Positions 35,713-44,873 of a stretch of DNA of 51,723 bases are shown here, piece by piece (the stretch's first letter is position 1; each line of letters begins with the position of its first letter). Source of the DNA: Rhodospirillales bacterium (GTDB lineage: Bacteria > Pseudomonadota > Alphaproteobacteria > Rhodospirillales_A > JACZKS01); contig JABGRG010000014.1 of NCBI GenBank assembly GCA_018648445.1, positions 1-51,723 on the forward strand, given 5' to 3'. The notes under the pieces are model-generated. The model was not told the origin of the DNA, did not search any database, and saw only the letters and a program-made list of their open reading frames with translations. Made by a program: the position numbers and the translations under genes.

Positions 35713-36911
35713 CAGGCGGCCTCCTTCACGGCTTTCACCACTTTAGCTGCGGCATCTCCCAGATCGTCCGCCGAAATGATCGGCAGGCCCGACTGAGCCA
35801 GGATTTGTTTGCCCTCTTCGACGTTGGTGCCTTCGAGGCGAACCACCAGCGGCACGTTGATGCTGACCTCTTTGGCCGCCGAAACCACTCCTTCGGCGAT
35901 GACGTCACAGCGCATGATGCCGCCGAAGATGTTGACCAGAATGCCTTCGACCTTGGGGTCCGACAGGATCAATTTGAACGCCGCCGTCACCCGTTCGGTG
36001 GTGGCCCCGCCGCCAACGTCCAGGAAGTTGGCCGGGTCGCCGCCGTGGGCCTTGATAATATCCATGGTCGCCATGGCAAGACCGGCACCGTTGACCATGC
36101 AGCCAATGGAACCGTCCAGCGTGATGTAATTAAGCGAGTACTTGGCGGCCTCAAGTTCGGCCGGATCTTCCTCGTCCTCGTCGCGCAGCTCGGCGACATC
36201 CTTTTGCCTATAAAGGCCGTTGTCGTCGAAGTTCATTTTGGCGTCCAGAGCCAGAATGCCGCCCTCGCCGGTGACCACCAGGGGGTTGATTTCGACCAGA
36301 CTGGCGTCAAGGCTGGTGAAAGCCTTGTACATGCCCATCAGGAATTTGACCGCCGAACCCACCTGCTTTCCTTCAAGCTGTAGGCCGAAGGCAATCTTGC
36401 GGGCATGGAACGCCTGAATGCCGGTTGCCGGATCGACCGCCACCTTGACGATTTTTTCGGGCGTCTTGGCCGCGACTTCCTCGATGTCCATGCCGCCTTC
36501 GGTGGACGCCATGATCGTGATGCAGGCATTGGCGCGGTCGACCAGCATTGAGAGGTAACACTCGCGCGCGATATCGCAGCCTTCCTCGACATAGACGCGC
36601 TTGACCTCTTTACCGGCGGGTCCGGTCTGGTGCGTAACCAGCGTCGAGCCCAACATCTGGCCTGCATTCTTGTTTACATCGGCGACCGACTTGACGACAC
36701 GCACGCCGCCGGCGGAACCAGCCGTTTTGTCCTTGAACTGTCCTTTGCCGCGACCGCCCGCATGGATTTGCGATTTAACGACCCAGACCGGGCCGCCTAA
36801 GTCGCGTGCAAGGCCTTCAGCCTCGTCGGCGGTATAGGCGACGCCGCCGCGCGGCACGGCCACGCCGAATTTGGCCAGAAGTTGTTTGGCCTGATATTCA
36901 TGAATATTCAT
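35712..36911 (-). CDS. sucC: Succinyl-CoA synthetase beta subunit
   Basis: The start at 36911 gives [12 protein letters not shown], the expected N-terminus, and 399 residues. The ATP-grasp domain includes [14 protein letters not shown]. The C-terminal CoA-ligase domain has [12 protein letters not shown] and [14 protein letters not shown]. It is the first gene of sucCD in the TCA cycle. The upstream region shared with the CoA-transferase gene holds a long inverted repeat. Confidence 0.97.
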
Positions 36912-37043
36912 AGGCTTACCCGATTTTCGTGAGAAAGCAAAAAAATGGAAAACGAAGTTTCTGTTCCCCAGGCGCATCAAAACGCCGGTGAACCGGACTT
37001 CAACTGTTTACGTTAAGGCCAGATGAAGCCATCTTCAACAGCC

Positions 37044-37090
37044 TTTTCACGATGTGGATGCTTCGGGCGGGGCAAACCACATTGTGAAAA
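37044..37090. promoter_or_regulatory. 14-bp inverted repeat in the sucC/CoA-transferase divergent region
   Basis: TTTTCACGATGTGG (37044-37057) faces CCACATTGTGAAAA (37077-37090); 13 of 14 positions are complementary as DNA and the odd one is a G.T wobble. A second dyad GTGCCG-N8-CGGCAC follows at 37105-37124. The gene-free stretch 36912-37224 otherwise shows no ORF. These could be operators or a leader hairpin for either divergent gene. Confidence 0.5.
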
Positions 37091-37224
37091 ACCGGGGCTG
37101 GAAAGTGCCGATTAATGGCGGCACAATTGACTCGGCTTGGCGACAACGGTAGTTGGTCGATAGATTCCCATTAGAAACAATTTTGTTTTGGAATTTGTAC
37201 CGCCGCCGCAACGGGAGGACAGAC

Positions 37225-38430
37225 ATGCGGAATTTTAAACCCGACGCCACAGGCCCGCTCGAGGGTTTGCGGATTTTAGACATGACTCGCGTCGTCGCGG
37301 GTAACGAGTTGACGGTTATCCTTGCCGACTTCGGCGCCGACGTCATCAAAATCGAAACCCCCGGCAAAGGGGACGATCTGCGCAACTGGAAGACCGAGGG
37401 TATTTCCACCCATTGGAAGGTCTATTCGCGCAACAAACGCAGCCTGACGCTCAACCTTCGCAACGACAAGGCGAAGGAAATTTTCGTCAAGCTGGTCGAA
37501 AGCGCTGACGCCGTGGTCGAGAATTATCGTCCCGGCACCATGGAAAAAATGGGCTTTGGCCCGGACCGGCTGCATGAAATCAATCCGAAAGTGGTGCTCG
37601 TTCGCATCTCGGGCTGGGGTCAGGACGGCATGTATCAGCACAAGCCCGGTTTCGGCACGCTGATTGAAGCCATGTCGGGTTTCGCCGCTTCCAACGGTTT
37701 CGAAGACCGCCCGCCGGTTCTTCCCGCCTTTGCCATGGCCGATATGATTGCCGGCCTTACAGGCGCCAGCGCCATTCTGGCCGCCATCCGGCACGTGGAA
37801 GTCAACGGCGGCAAGGGCCAGGTGATCGATCTGCCGCTCTTTGATCCGCTGTTCTCGATCCAGGGTCCGCTGGCCGCCAACTATAAGGTGACCGGCAAGG
37901 TGCCGCCGCGCATGGGCAGCCGCTTCACCATGGCTGCGCCGCGCAACACCTACCAATGTGAAGATGGAAAATGGGTAGCCCTTTCGGCCTCGACCCAAGG
38001 TATGTGGGAACAGTTCGCCCGCTCTATCGGTCAGGAAGAACTGATCGAGGACGCCCGCTTCAAAACCAATTCGGACCGGCTGAAAAATGTCGACGAACTG
38101 GACGAGATTGTCGGCGGGTTCATGAAAACCCACGGTCGGGAATACATCCTCGATCATTTCGACAAAGCGGGGATCACGGTTGGACCCGTCAGTGACATCG
38201 AAGATCTGATGGATCATCCGTACATCAAGGATCGCGAGATCATTGTCGAGGTTCCGGATGAAGAGCTCGGAACCCTGCCCATGCATACGGTTACGGCCCG
38301 TCTTTCCGAAACGCCGGGCGAATTCCGCCGCCCCGCGCCGAAGCTGGGCGAGCATAACGCCGAAATTCTCGGCGAGTTCGGCGTCAATGGCGATGAACTG
38401 GCCGATCTCGAAAAAGACGGCGTTATCTGA
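37225..38430 (+). CDS. CaiB/BaiF-family (class III) CoA-transferase
   Basis: The ATG at 37225 follows GGGAGGA, giving 401 residues. Family features include GPLEGLRILDMTRVVAG at the N-terminus, ADFGADVIKIETPGKGDDLR, YSRNKRSLTLNL, and GQVIDLPLFDP, the region of the catalytic Asp. These enzymes move CoA between carboxylic acids. The divergent position beside sucCD hints at succinyl-CoA as donor (inference); the acceptor acid is unknown. Confidence 0.9.
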   Translation: MRNFKPDATGPLEGLRILDMTRVVAGNELTVILADFGADVIKIETPGKGDDLRNWKTEGISTHWKVYSRNKRSLTLNLRNDKAKEIFVKLVESADAVVENYRPGTMEKMGFGPDRLHEINPKVVLVRISGWGQDGMYQHKPGFGTLIEAMSGFAASNGFEDRPPVLPAFAMADMIAGLTGASAILAAIRHVEVNGGKGQVIDLPLFDPLFSIQGPLAANYKVTGKVPPRMGSRFTMAAPRNTYQCEDGKWVALSASTQGMWEQFARSIGQEELIEDARFKTNSDRLKNVDELDEIVGGFMKTHGREYILDHFDKAGITVGPVSDIEDLMDHPYIKDREIIVEVPDEELGTLPMHTVTARLSETPGEFRRPAPKLGEHNAEILGEFGVNGDELADLEKDGVI

Positions 38431-38614
38431 GCGAAAAAAGCAGTCCAGTTGCCCGGATCAGCGAGAAAAGTGTTGACGCGGGTCCGGTGCAACTGGAATG
38501 ACTATGGTGTCGCATCGATCGGATCGGCTGTGCGAGTCGATTCGTATCGTCGATTACTGCGTGAAACGGGGGGAATCGACACCGAGCGGCGGGTGGCGAT
38601 TACGAAAAGCGGTC

Positions 38615-39166
38615 ATGGCCGAGAAATATCTCGAAAACGTCCGGTTTCTTGTTGTCGACGACAACATGTTTGTACGCACGACGGTGCGTCTGGTGCTTCA
38701 GGCACTGGGAACACGCGATATCGGCGAGGTCTCTAACGGTGCTGCCGCACTAAAGCAGCTCGAGCACGGCGAGCCCGACATCATCATCATCGATTGGGAA
38801 ATGGAGCCGGTGAACGGCATTGAGCTGGTGAAAAAAATCCGTGGCGCCCAGAATACGCCGCTGGCCTTCTTGCCGATCATCATGCTGACCGGACATTCCG
38901 AGGTTGACCGTGTGAAGACGGCGCGCGATGCGGGCGTCAATGAATATGTCATCAAGCCGTTTTCGGCTCACGGCCTTTTCACCCGTATTCAGGCCGTGAT
39001 CGAACGCCCGCGCCCGTTCGTCAAGGTCGAGGGATATTTCGGGCCGGACCGTCGGCGCAAGGATATGGCCTTCGATGGCGATGACAAGCGCAAGCCGAAG
39101 GATGCCGACGCCATGATCGGATCGGACGCATCCGATGAAGGTAAATCCGACGAAAAGCAGGCCTGA
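38615..39166 (+). CDS. Single-receiver response regulator with short basic tail
   Basis: From the ATG at 38615 (183 residues) it reads VRFLVVDDNMFVRTTVRLVL, phospho-Asp in DIIIIDWEMEPVNGIEL, and Lys in VIKPFSA. A tail containing YFGPDRRRKD follows; this tail recurs in alphaproteobacterial single-domain regulators of unclear role. The open frame extends upstream to 38498, but the added sequence does not look like a receiver, and no clear ribosome site decides the matter. There is no kinase next to it. Confidence 0.82.
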   Translation: MAEKYLENVRFLVVDDNMFVRTTVRLVLQALGTRDIGEVSNGAAALKQLEHGEPDIIIIDWEMEPVNGIELVKKIRGAQNTPLAFLPIIMLTGHSEVDRVKTARDAGVNEYVIKPFSAHGLFTRIQAVIERPRPFVKVEGYFGPDRRRKDMAFDGDDKRKPKDADAMIGSDASDEGKSDEKQA

Positions 39167-39177
39167 TCGCCGCTCGC

Positions 39178-39975
39178 CTACTGCTTCATCATCGTCTGGA
39201 GCATTTCGGCAAACGTCTTCCAACTCGCCTTTTTGTTGCCGTTGAACATGGTCGATGACACGAAAGCCGTCTTCGGGTTGTTGCGAACGGCATCACGCGG
39301 ACGCAGCAGTTTCACGGTCGGTCCGATGTGGGCCAGCGTGGTCTCGGCATAGCGTGCGCAATCGCGAAACGTTTTCGAGTTCGCCTGCAAAAGGTACGTA
39401 TGGCCGTCGATTGTGATCGGCGGACAGAAGTCGCCGTCGCAATAGGGTTGACCAAGGGGGCCAAAGGTAACGTTGCCCGCGATCATGCCGAAGATGTAAA
39501 TGACCTCGCGGTCGGGAATGCCGTAATAAACGTTGTCAAATACAATTGGCACCATCGGCTGTTCGATGCCGCCCGTCTTGCACCAATCGCTGTTGCTTTG
39601 CCAACGATGCACTTCGCCATAGCCCATGCGCGGTTTTTGGACAAGTTTCCCGCTCCAGGCATAGGGATCGATGTCGACGCTTTTCAAATACTCGATGACC
39701 GCCCGGTATTTCTCTTCCTGCATGGGGCCGCCGGTTTCGATCCATTGGCGATAAAACGTGTAGTAGTCCCGCGATCCGGGGGCCGCCTGGTTGGCCTTGC
39801 CGGGACCGGCGCCTTCGCCCGCGCCCATACTTGGGGCCGGGGCCGGGGCGGGCGTTGATCCGCCGATGGGCGTCCAGGTTCCTTGCGCGCCCGCCACGGA
39901 TGCCCCGAGGAAGACACATAAAACGACCCATACCCACATAGCGGAATGGTGAAAAATCACGCGAAAATGCATCAT
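39178..39975 (-). CDS. Exported protein of unknown function
   Basis: I do not recognise this family. The start at 39975 follows GGAGGA and gives 265 residues with a clear signal peptide (MWVWVVLCVFLGASVAGA then Q). A Pro/Ala/Gly-rich linker (GSTPAPAPAPSMGAGEGAGP) comes next and then a folded domain of about 200 residues with four Cys, including two in QPYCDGDFCPP. The C-terminal FVSSTMFNGNKKASWKTFAEM is distinctive. It is probably periplasmic or outer-membrane-associated. It converges with the response regulator (11-nt gap). Confidence 0.7.
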   Translation of the reverse strand: MMHFRVIFHHSAMWVWVVLCVFLGASVAGAQGTWTPIGGSTPAPAPAPSMGAGEGAGPGKANQAAPGSRDYYTFYRQWIETGGPMQEEKYRAVIEYLKSVDIDPYAWSGKLVQKPRMGYGEVHRWQSNSDWCKTGGIEQPMVPIVFDNVYYGIPDREVIYIFGMIAGNVTFGPLGQPYCDGDFCPPITIDGHTYLLQANSKTFRDCARYAETTLAHIGPTVKLLRPRDAVRNNPKTAFVSSTMFNGNKKASWKTFAEMLQTMMKQ

Positions 39976-40057
39976 GGCGTTTCCTCCACGCTTGCGGTGG
40001 ATTTCATTTCTCCGTTCCCCATCATTGCCCGCGCAATCCCTCATTTCCAGCGTTTTT

Positions 40058-40093
40058 AAAAAAAAAGGGCCGGACGACATTTGCCGCCCGGCC
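40058..40093 (-). terminator. Intrinsic terminator after asd
   Basis: On the minus strand GGCCGG (40093-40088) pairs with CCGGCC (40073-40068), and a run of nine T residues follows within two bases. It lies about 50 nt after the asd stop codon, a standard rho-independent terminator. Confidence 0.9.
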
Positions 40094-40145
40094 AGTTTCA
40101 CCTCTTCGTCCGGAATGAGGTGGTAATTCAGATAGGTTCTGCCGA

Positions 40146-41177
40146 TCAGACGGCCTTTTTCAGGAAGGACCTGATCAATTCCTCGGCGATTTGCACGGTG
40201 TTCAACGCTGCACCCTTGCGCAGGTTGTCGGCGACAACCCACATGGCCAGGCCGTTGGGCACGGTCGGGTCAACGCGGATGCGGCTGACATAGGTCGGGT
40301 CCTCGCCGGCGCATTCGGCAGGCGTGACGTAGCCCTCATCGCCACGGTGATCGACGACCACAATACCCGGCGCTTCGCGAAGCGCGGCGCGGGCCTCTTC
40401 GTCGGAGATCGGCTTTTCAAATTCGATATGTACCGCTTCACCGTGGCCAATAAAGACCGGAATGCGCACGCAGGTGGCGATCACTTCGATATCGGGGTCC
40501 ATGATCTTCTTGGTCTCGACCACCATCTTCCATTCTTCCTTGGTGGCGCCGTCGTCCATGAACTTGTCGATATGCGGAATGGCGTTGAACGCGATCTGCT
40601 TGGTGAATTTCTGCTGGTGGGCGCTGACCGGTTCGTTGGAAAAGATGCCCTTGGTCTGATTGAACAACTCGTCCATGGCCGCCTTGCCTGCGCCCGACGT
40701 GGACTGATAGGTGGCGACGACGACGCGCTTGATCTTGGCGATGTCGTGAAGGGGCTTCAGCGCCACGACCATCTGGATGGTCGAGCAGTTGGGATTGGCG
40801 ATGATGCCGCTTTTGGTGTAGCCGGCAATGGCTTCGGGGTTAACTTCCGGCACGACCAGCGGCACGTCCGGGTCCATGCGGAAATGTGAGGTGTTGTCCA
40901 CCACGACGGCCCCGGCGGCGGCGGCCTTCGGCGAATACTTGGCCGAGATGCTGGCACCCGGCGAGGAAAGGACGATGTCTGTGCCGGCAAAGTCGTACTC
41001 GGCCAGATTCTGAACCTTCAGGATTTTATCTTCGCCAAACGAGATTTCACGCCCGACCGAGCGTTCCGAAGCCAGAGCCACGACCTCGTCGGCCGGGAAT
41101 TTGCGTTCGGCCATGGTGGACAGCAGTTCGCGCCCGACATTTCCCGTTGCGCCCATTACGGCAACCTTGTAACCCAT
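40146..41177 (-). CDS. asd: Aspartate-semialdehyde dehydrogenase
   Basis: 343 residues: NADP-binding VAVMGATGNVGRELLSTM at the N-terminus, active-site Cys in IIANPNCSTIQMV, and YQSTSGAGKAAMDEL in the middle. It reduces aspartyl-phosphate to aspartate semialdehyde, the branch point to Thr, Met, Lys and diaminopimelate. A leader peptide with eight Thr codons and a strong terminator lie upstream, so transcription is probably attenuated when charged tRNA-Thr is plentiful. Confidence 0.97.
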   Translation of the reverse strand: MGYKVAVMGATGNVGRELLSTMAERKFPADEVVALASERSVGREISFGEDKILKVQNLAEYDFAGTDIVLSSPGASISAKYSPKAAAAGAVVVDNTSHFRMDPDVPLVVPEVNPEAIAGYTKSGIIANPNCSTIQMVVALKPLHDIAKIKRVVVATYQSTSGAGKAAMDELFNQTKGIFSNEPVSAHQQKFTKQIAFNAIPHIDKFMDDGATKEEWKMVVETKKIMDPDIEVIATCVRIPVFIGHGEAVHIEFEKPISDEEARAALREAPGIVVVDHRGDEGYVTPAECAGEDPTYVSRIRVDPTVPNGLAMWVVADNLRKGAALNTVQIAEELIRSFLKKAV

Positions 41178-41231
41178 TTTTTCTTCTCCAGTTCATTCAC
41201 AGCCAATCGTGACTGTGTCATTAAAAAATTT

Positions 41232-41280
41232 CCTAACGAAAAAGGCCCGCCGGAGTGATCCGCGGGCCTTTTTCGTTAGG
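41232..41280 (-). terminator. Attenuator terminator upstream of asd (19-bp stem)
   Basis: CCTAACGAAAAAGGCCCGC (41232-41250) is exactly complementary to 41262-41280 with an 11-nt loop. On the minus strand it runs into AAATTTTTTAA. It lies 55-103 nt before the asd ATG and after the Thr-rich leader ORF, so it acts in the asd leader rather than only at the end of the caspase gene. Its palindromic stem could also work in the other direction. Confidence 0.9.
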
Positions 41281-41367
41281 TTGTCTAAACCTGTTCAGCC
41301 CGCGCTATACCCGCAGTTTTTTAGCCTTGGTAGTGGTCGTGGTGGTCGTGGTGGCGCGCGCAAGAAC
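41262..41367 (-). promoter_or_regulatory. Threonine attenuator switch of asd (alternative helices)
   Basis: On the minus strand segment 1 (GTTC at 41367-41364 and CGCGC at 41360-41356) can pair with segment 2 (GCGCG at 41305-41301 and GAAC at 41296-41293). Segment 2 can instead pair as CGCGGGCT with GGCCCGCG, the 3' part of the terminator 5' arm (about 41261-41268). The Thr codons (41352-41329) begin just after segment 1. A ribosome stalled there would mask segment 1, free segment 2 to form the antiterminator and let asd be read. Confidence 0.75.
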
Positions 41368-41427
41368 CGTCCGGGCTTTGGACCCCGAAATTTGCTTAGG
41401 CACAATCATGTTGATCGAACGGTTCAT
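41305..41427 (-). CDS. Threonine-rich leader peptide of asd
   Basis: A 40-codon ORF from the ATG at 41427 to TAG. It begins MNRSINMIVPKQ, passes through TVLARA, and then has eight consecutive Thr codons (ACC/ACG/ACT, 41352-41329) before KAKKLRV. This is the pattern of amino-acid attenuator leaders such as thrL, placed before the enzyme that makes the Thr precursor. GTGAGACGAC precedes the ATG. A loose promoter TTGAAT-N17-TATGGC lies at 41484-41456. The peptide product itself probably has no function. Confidence 0.82.
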   Translation of the reverse strand: MNRSINMIVPKQISGSKARTVLARATTTTTTTTKAKKLRV

Positions 41428-41514
41428 GTCGTCTCACTGTTTTCGCTGGCCGATAGCCATACAGCCTCGCTTTCACAAATTCAAGAGCTTGCTGCATTTG
41501 CGTGAAAATTTGTT

Positions 41515-42501
41515 CTAAAACATCGCCCGTCCGCCCAAAACAATTTGCGGATTCTGATCGCGCCCGTAGTGACGCCGTGCGAAATAGGTCAGGGTGTCTT
41601 TCAGGTAGGCCTTGATCTCGGCCAGTTCGACATGTCCGTCGTGATTGCCGTAGGAACCGGTGTCGGCCTCGCCGCTGACCGCCTTGAGATAGTATTTGGT
41701 GAACAGACCGTTCGAATTGTCCTCTTCCCACGAAGCAACCTGATCGGCGGCTCCGGCGGAAATGACGGTCATGTTGGTGGGCACCTCGGGGATTTTGGGC
41801 CGCACATAGATGGCCGAAGATTTGGCAATGACCGATCCCTGCTGGCTGGTCCCCGAGAAGCACGCTTCCAGAACCACCGTTACGTGGGATGCGGGTAACT
41901 TGGAAAGGTTCGTATATAGCTGGGACAGGGGAAAACCGTTCAACTCGATGCGTGCGGCGTCGGCGTCCGATGGCACCAGATAGGCCGAGCCGCTGCGGCC
42001 CGGCGCGCCGTGGCCGGAATAATAGACGTAGACGCGCGATCGGCCGGGGCGTACCCAGTCGAAAAGCTGGCCGTGGGCGTCACGCTCGGACCCGAACACG
42101 CGAACCATCTGCGCGCCGGTGGCGTCGCGCATGAAGATGATGTTGCCCTCGCGCACGCCCAACCCTTCGATGGCGTACTGGGCGAATGCGTCCATGTCGG
42201 CATAAGCTGGAAGCACGTCCGGAATGTCGACGCCGAACTGACCGTAATCGCCGTTGCCGATGATAACGGCAATATCGTCCGGCTGTTCGGGGGTTGGCGG
42301 ATACGCGATTTTAAGTTTGCCGCGCCCGAAGCCGCGCTTGCTTTTCATTTTCCGCCCGAGGTTCTTGACCATGCGCCGCGCCGGTGACGCGCCCATGGCG
42401 TAGCGGTCCTCTTCCATTCCGCCAACCTCGCGGGTCCATTCGTCGACAATCTTGCCGATGGCCAGCGATACGGCGTCACCAATAATGGGGTTGAAGTCCA
42501 T
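41515..42501 (-). CDS. Caspase-like (peptidase C14) protein
   Basis: I start it at the ATG at 42501 (328 residues). A linker of about 75 residues precedes the caspase fold: DDIAVIIGNGDYG, then catalytic His164 in VYVYYSGHGAPG and Cys214 in VVLEACFSGTS. The protein lacks a signal peptide, so it is probably cytoplasmic or tethered by its lipoprotein neighbour. It overlaps the lipoprotein gene by 26 bases in another frame, implying co-translation. Bacterial caspase-like proteins appear in cell-death, defence and processing roles; none is proven here. Confidence 0.85.
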   Translation of the reverse strand: MDFNPIIGDAVSLAIGKIVDEWTREVGGMEEDRYAMGASPARRMVKNLGRKMKSKRGFGRGKLKIAYPPTPEQPDDIAVIIGNGDYGQFGVDIPDVLPAYADMDAFAQYAIEGLGVREGNIIFMRDATGAQMVRVFGSERDAHGQLFDWVRPGRSRVYVYYSGHGAPGRSGSAYLVPSDADAARIELNGFPLSQLYTNLSKLPASHVTVVLEACFSGTSQQGSVIAKSSAIYVRPKIPEVPTNMTVISAGAADQVASWEEDNSNGLFTKYYLKAVSGEADTGSYGNHDGHVELAEIKAYLKDTLTYFARRHYGRDQNPQIVLGGRAMF

Positions 42502-43009
42502 CGCCCATAACGAACGGCGCGTCGCCCCGCCCCTTCGTGGTCGCGCTGCGCCACATTTCGCGACCGTCATCATCGATGGCCCGTAACGAAGCCGTTACCT
42601 CGCCGAATTGCTGGGGCGCGATCATGCAGCCAAAGCGAAAACCGACATCGGATATTCCCAACTCGAACACCGCATCAAAGGAAGAACGATCGGCGGACGG
42701 ATCAACAAAAGCGACCCGCTCGAAAAGCCGGGCAAATCGATCCTGAAGGGTTCCCTGCAACTGTTGCCCATAGGACACCGGAGCGAACTGAATGCCGCCC
42801 GATATGCAAGCGCCCGGAATTTCGTGGGCGACATTAAAGGCGCGCACCTGTTCGGAAACGATGACGCCCACCTCCAGCGGCAGGCGTTGGCTGCCGACCG
42901 AGGTTATGCTGGGCGTCGTCTTGAGCGTTGGCGCAACGGTGATGCAGGCGGCCACCAGCACGGAGGCCAGTACCGGAACCAGGATACGCAATACGGTTTT
43001 CGTGTGCAT
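42476..43009 (-). CDS. Lipoprotein of unknown function, coupled to the caspase-like gene
   Basis: The ATG at 43009 has GGGAG nine bases upstream, giving 177 residues. The lipobox LVAAC puts the lipidated Cys at residue 22. The mature part has repeated hydrophobic/beta-like segments (LEVGVIVSEQVRAFNV, FDAVFELGISDVGF) and four further Cys, with no family I recognise. Its 3' end overlaps the caspase-like gene, so the two probably act together at the envelope. Confidence 0.75.
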   Translation of the reverse strand: MHTKTVLRILVPVLASVLVAACITVAPTLKTTPSITSVGSQRLPLEVGVIVSEQVRAFNVAHEIPGACISGGIQFAPVSYGQQLQGTLQDRFARLFERVAFVDPSADRSSFDAVFELGISDVGFRFGCMIAPQQFGEVTASLRAIDDDGREMWRSATTKGRGDAPFVMGDGLQPHYW

Positions 43010-43071
43010 GACCATCAACTCCCAACCTTGGGATGGTTCAAATTAGCACCAGTCTACCACAAAAACGCACC

Positions 43072-43088
43072 AACCGGGTAAACCGGTT
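43072..43088 (-). terminator. Weak terminator-like hairpin at the leuB end
   Basis: AACCGG (43072-43077) pairs with CCGGTT (43083-43088). On the minus strand a T5 tract follows eight bases later. It overlaps the leuB stop codon, so it is a modest candidate only. Confidence 0.4.
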
Positions 43089-44199
43089 ATCCGGCCAGCT
43101 TGCCCAGTTCCGAAACAATGGACTCGCCCATCACCGAGGTCGAAACCCGCGCCTTGCCTTCCTGCATGATGTCGGCGGTGCGAAGACCGCCGTTGAGCAC
43201 GTTTTGCGTCGCCTGTTCAATCAGGTCGGCATCGGCGCCCATGTCGAACGAGTAGCGCAGCATCATGGCGAAGCTGAGAATAGTGGCCAGCGGATTGGCC
43301 GCACCCTGGCCTGCGATGTCCGGCGCGCTGCCGTGGACCGGCTCGTAAAGGGCTTTGCGGGTGCCGTTTTCGTCTTCCGCGCCCAACGAGGCAGATGGCA
43401 GCATACCCAGCGAACCGGTGGCCATGGCGGCGGCGTCCGACAGGATGTCGCCGAACATATTGTCGGTGACAATCACGTCGAACTGCTTGGGATTGCGCAC
43501 CAACTGCATGGCGCAGTTGTCGGCCAGAATGTGGGAAAGCTCGACTTCGGGGAATTCGGTGTCGCCGATAATCTGAACTTCTTCACGCCACAAAAGACCG
43601 CTTTCCATGACGTTGCATTTTTCCGACGAAGCGACGCGGTTGCTGCGCTTTTTGGCCAGCTCGAAGGCGACGCGGGCAACCCGGTGAATTTCCGGTGTCG
43701 TATAGACCTGCGTGTTGACGCCGCGGCGCGTGCCGTCGGGGAGCGTCTCGATGCCACGCGGTTCACCGAAATAGAGACCGCCGCACAGTTCGCGCACGAT
43801 CATGATGTCCATGCCCTGCACGACTTCCAGTTTCAGGGTCGAGGATTCCGCCAAAGCGTCGAAAACCACCGCCGGACGCAGGTTGGCGAACAGGTCCATT
43901 TCCTTGCGCAGGCGAAGAAGGCCCGCCTCGGGCCGCTTGTCAAAGGAAACGTCGGCCCATTTCGGTCCGCCGACCGCGCCCAGAAGAACCGCGTCCGCGG
44001 CCATGGCATCGGCCATGGTTTCATCCGAAATCGATTCGCCGCAAGCGTCATAGGCGCAGCCGCCGACCAGACCTTCGGTGATGTCGAAGGAAATGGAGCG
44101 GTTTTTGGCCATCCAGTCGATGACCCGGCGAACCTCGGCCATAACCTCGGGGCCAATGCCGTCGCCCGGCAGGAACAGGAGCTTCTTCGTGTCGGCCAT
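43087..44199 (-). CDS. leuB: 3-isopropylmalate dehydrogenase
   Basis: The start at 44199 gives [20 protein letters not shown], the expected N-terminus (370 residues). The family motifs are present: [32 protein letters not shown], the NAD/metal region [14 protein letters not shown], and [18 protein letters not shown]. It oxidatively decarboxylates 3-isopropylmalate in leucine synthesis. It is third in the leuC-leuD-leuB series, 46 nt after leuD. Confidence 0.97.
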   Translation of the reverse strand: MADTKKLLFLPGDGIGPEVMAEVRRVIDWMAKNRSISFDITEGLVGGCAYDACGESISDETMADAMAADAVLLGAVGGPKWADVSFDKRPEAGLLRLRKEMDLFANLRPAVVFDALAESSTLKLEVVQGMDIMIVRELCGGLYFGEPRGIETLPDGTRRGVNTQVYTTPEIHRVARVAFELAKKRSNRVASSEKCNVMESGLLWREEVQIIGDTEFPEVELSHILADNCAMQLVRNPKQFDVIVTDNMFGDILSDAAAMATGSLGMLPSASLGAEDENGTRKALYEPVHGSAPDIAGQGAANPLATILSFAMMLRYSFDMGADADLIEQATQNVLNGGLRTADIMQEGKARVSTSVMGESIVSELGKLAG

Positions 44200-44245
44200 G
44201 GTTCGTTTCCCCTCGCGTTTATTTAAATTTTTCGTTTGAAAGCGA

Positions 44246-44857
44246 TCAGCCGTAGAGCCAGGGCTGGGCGGCTTTCTGTTTTTCCTCGAAACTTCCAATC
44301 TCGGTCCCGCGTTGCATGGTCAGGCCGATCTCGTCCAGACCTTCCAGCAGGCAGTGCTTGCGGAAGGGGTCGAGTTCGAACTTGACGCAGCCGCCATCGG
44401 GACCGGTGATTTCCTGCGCTTCCAGATCGACGGTCAAGGTGGCGTTGGCACCGCGTTCGGCGTCGTCCATCAACTCGTCCAGGTCTTCCTTGGAAACTTG
44501 AATGGGCAGGATGCCGTTCTTGAAGCAGTTATTATAAAAGATGTCGGCGAAGCTGGTCGAAATGACGCAGCGGATACCGAAATCCATCAACGCCCAAGGG
44601 GCGTGTTCGCGCGACGACCCGCAGCCGAAGTTATCGCCCGCCACCAGAATCTTCGACTGGCGGTAAGCGCGCTTGTTCAGCACGAATTCGGGCAATTCCT
44701 TGCCGTCGTCGTCATAGCGCATTTCGAAGAACAGGCTGACGCCCAGCCCCGTGCGTTTGATGGTCTTGAGGAACTGCTTGGGGATGATCTTGTCGGTGTC
44801 GACATTGATCATCGGCAGCGGCGCCGCGACGCCAGTGAGCGTGGTGAATTTTTCCAT
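44246..44857 (-). CDS. leuD: 3-isopropylmalate dehydratase small subunit
   Basis: 203 residues. [20 protein letters not shown] at the N-terminus and [18 protein letters not shown] are diagnostic of the swivelling aconitase-like small subunit. It pairs with LeuC to isomerise 2- to 3-isopropylmalate. It begins 16 nt after leuC. Confidence 0.97.
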   Translation of the reverse strand: MEKFTTLTGVAAPLPMINVDTDKIIPKQFLKTIKRTGLGVSLFFEMRYDDDGKELPEFVLNKRAYRQSKILVAGDNFGCGSSREHAPWALMDFGIRCVISTSFADIFYNNCFKNGILPIQVSKEDLDELMDDAERGANATLTVDLEAQEITGPDGGCVKFELDPFRKHCLLEGLDEIGLTMQRGTEIGSFEEKQKAAQPWLYG

Positions 44858-44873
44858 TGTGTCTCGCTCCCCC

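Noticed and set aside
41255..41518. Plus-strand open frame with a run of Val codons
   Set aside because: It is the complement of the Thr-codon run. The minus-strand reading is followed by a terminator and asd, while nothing on the plus strand lies downstream.
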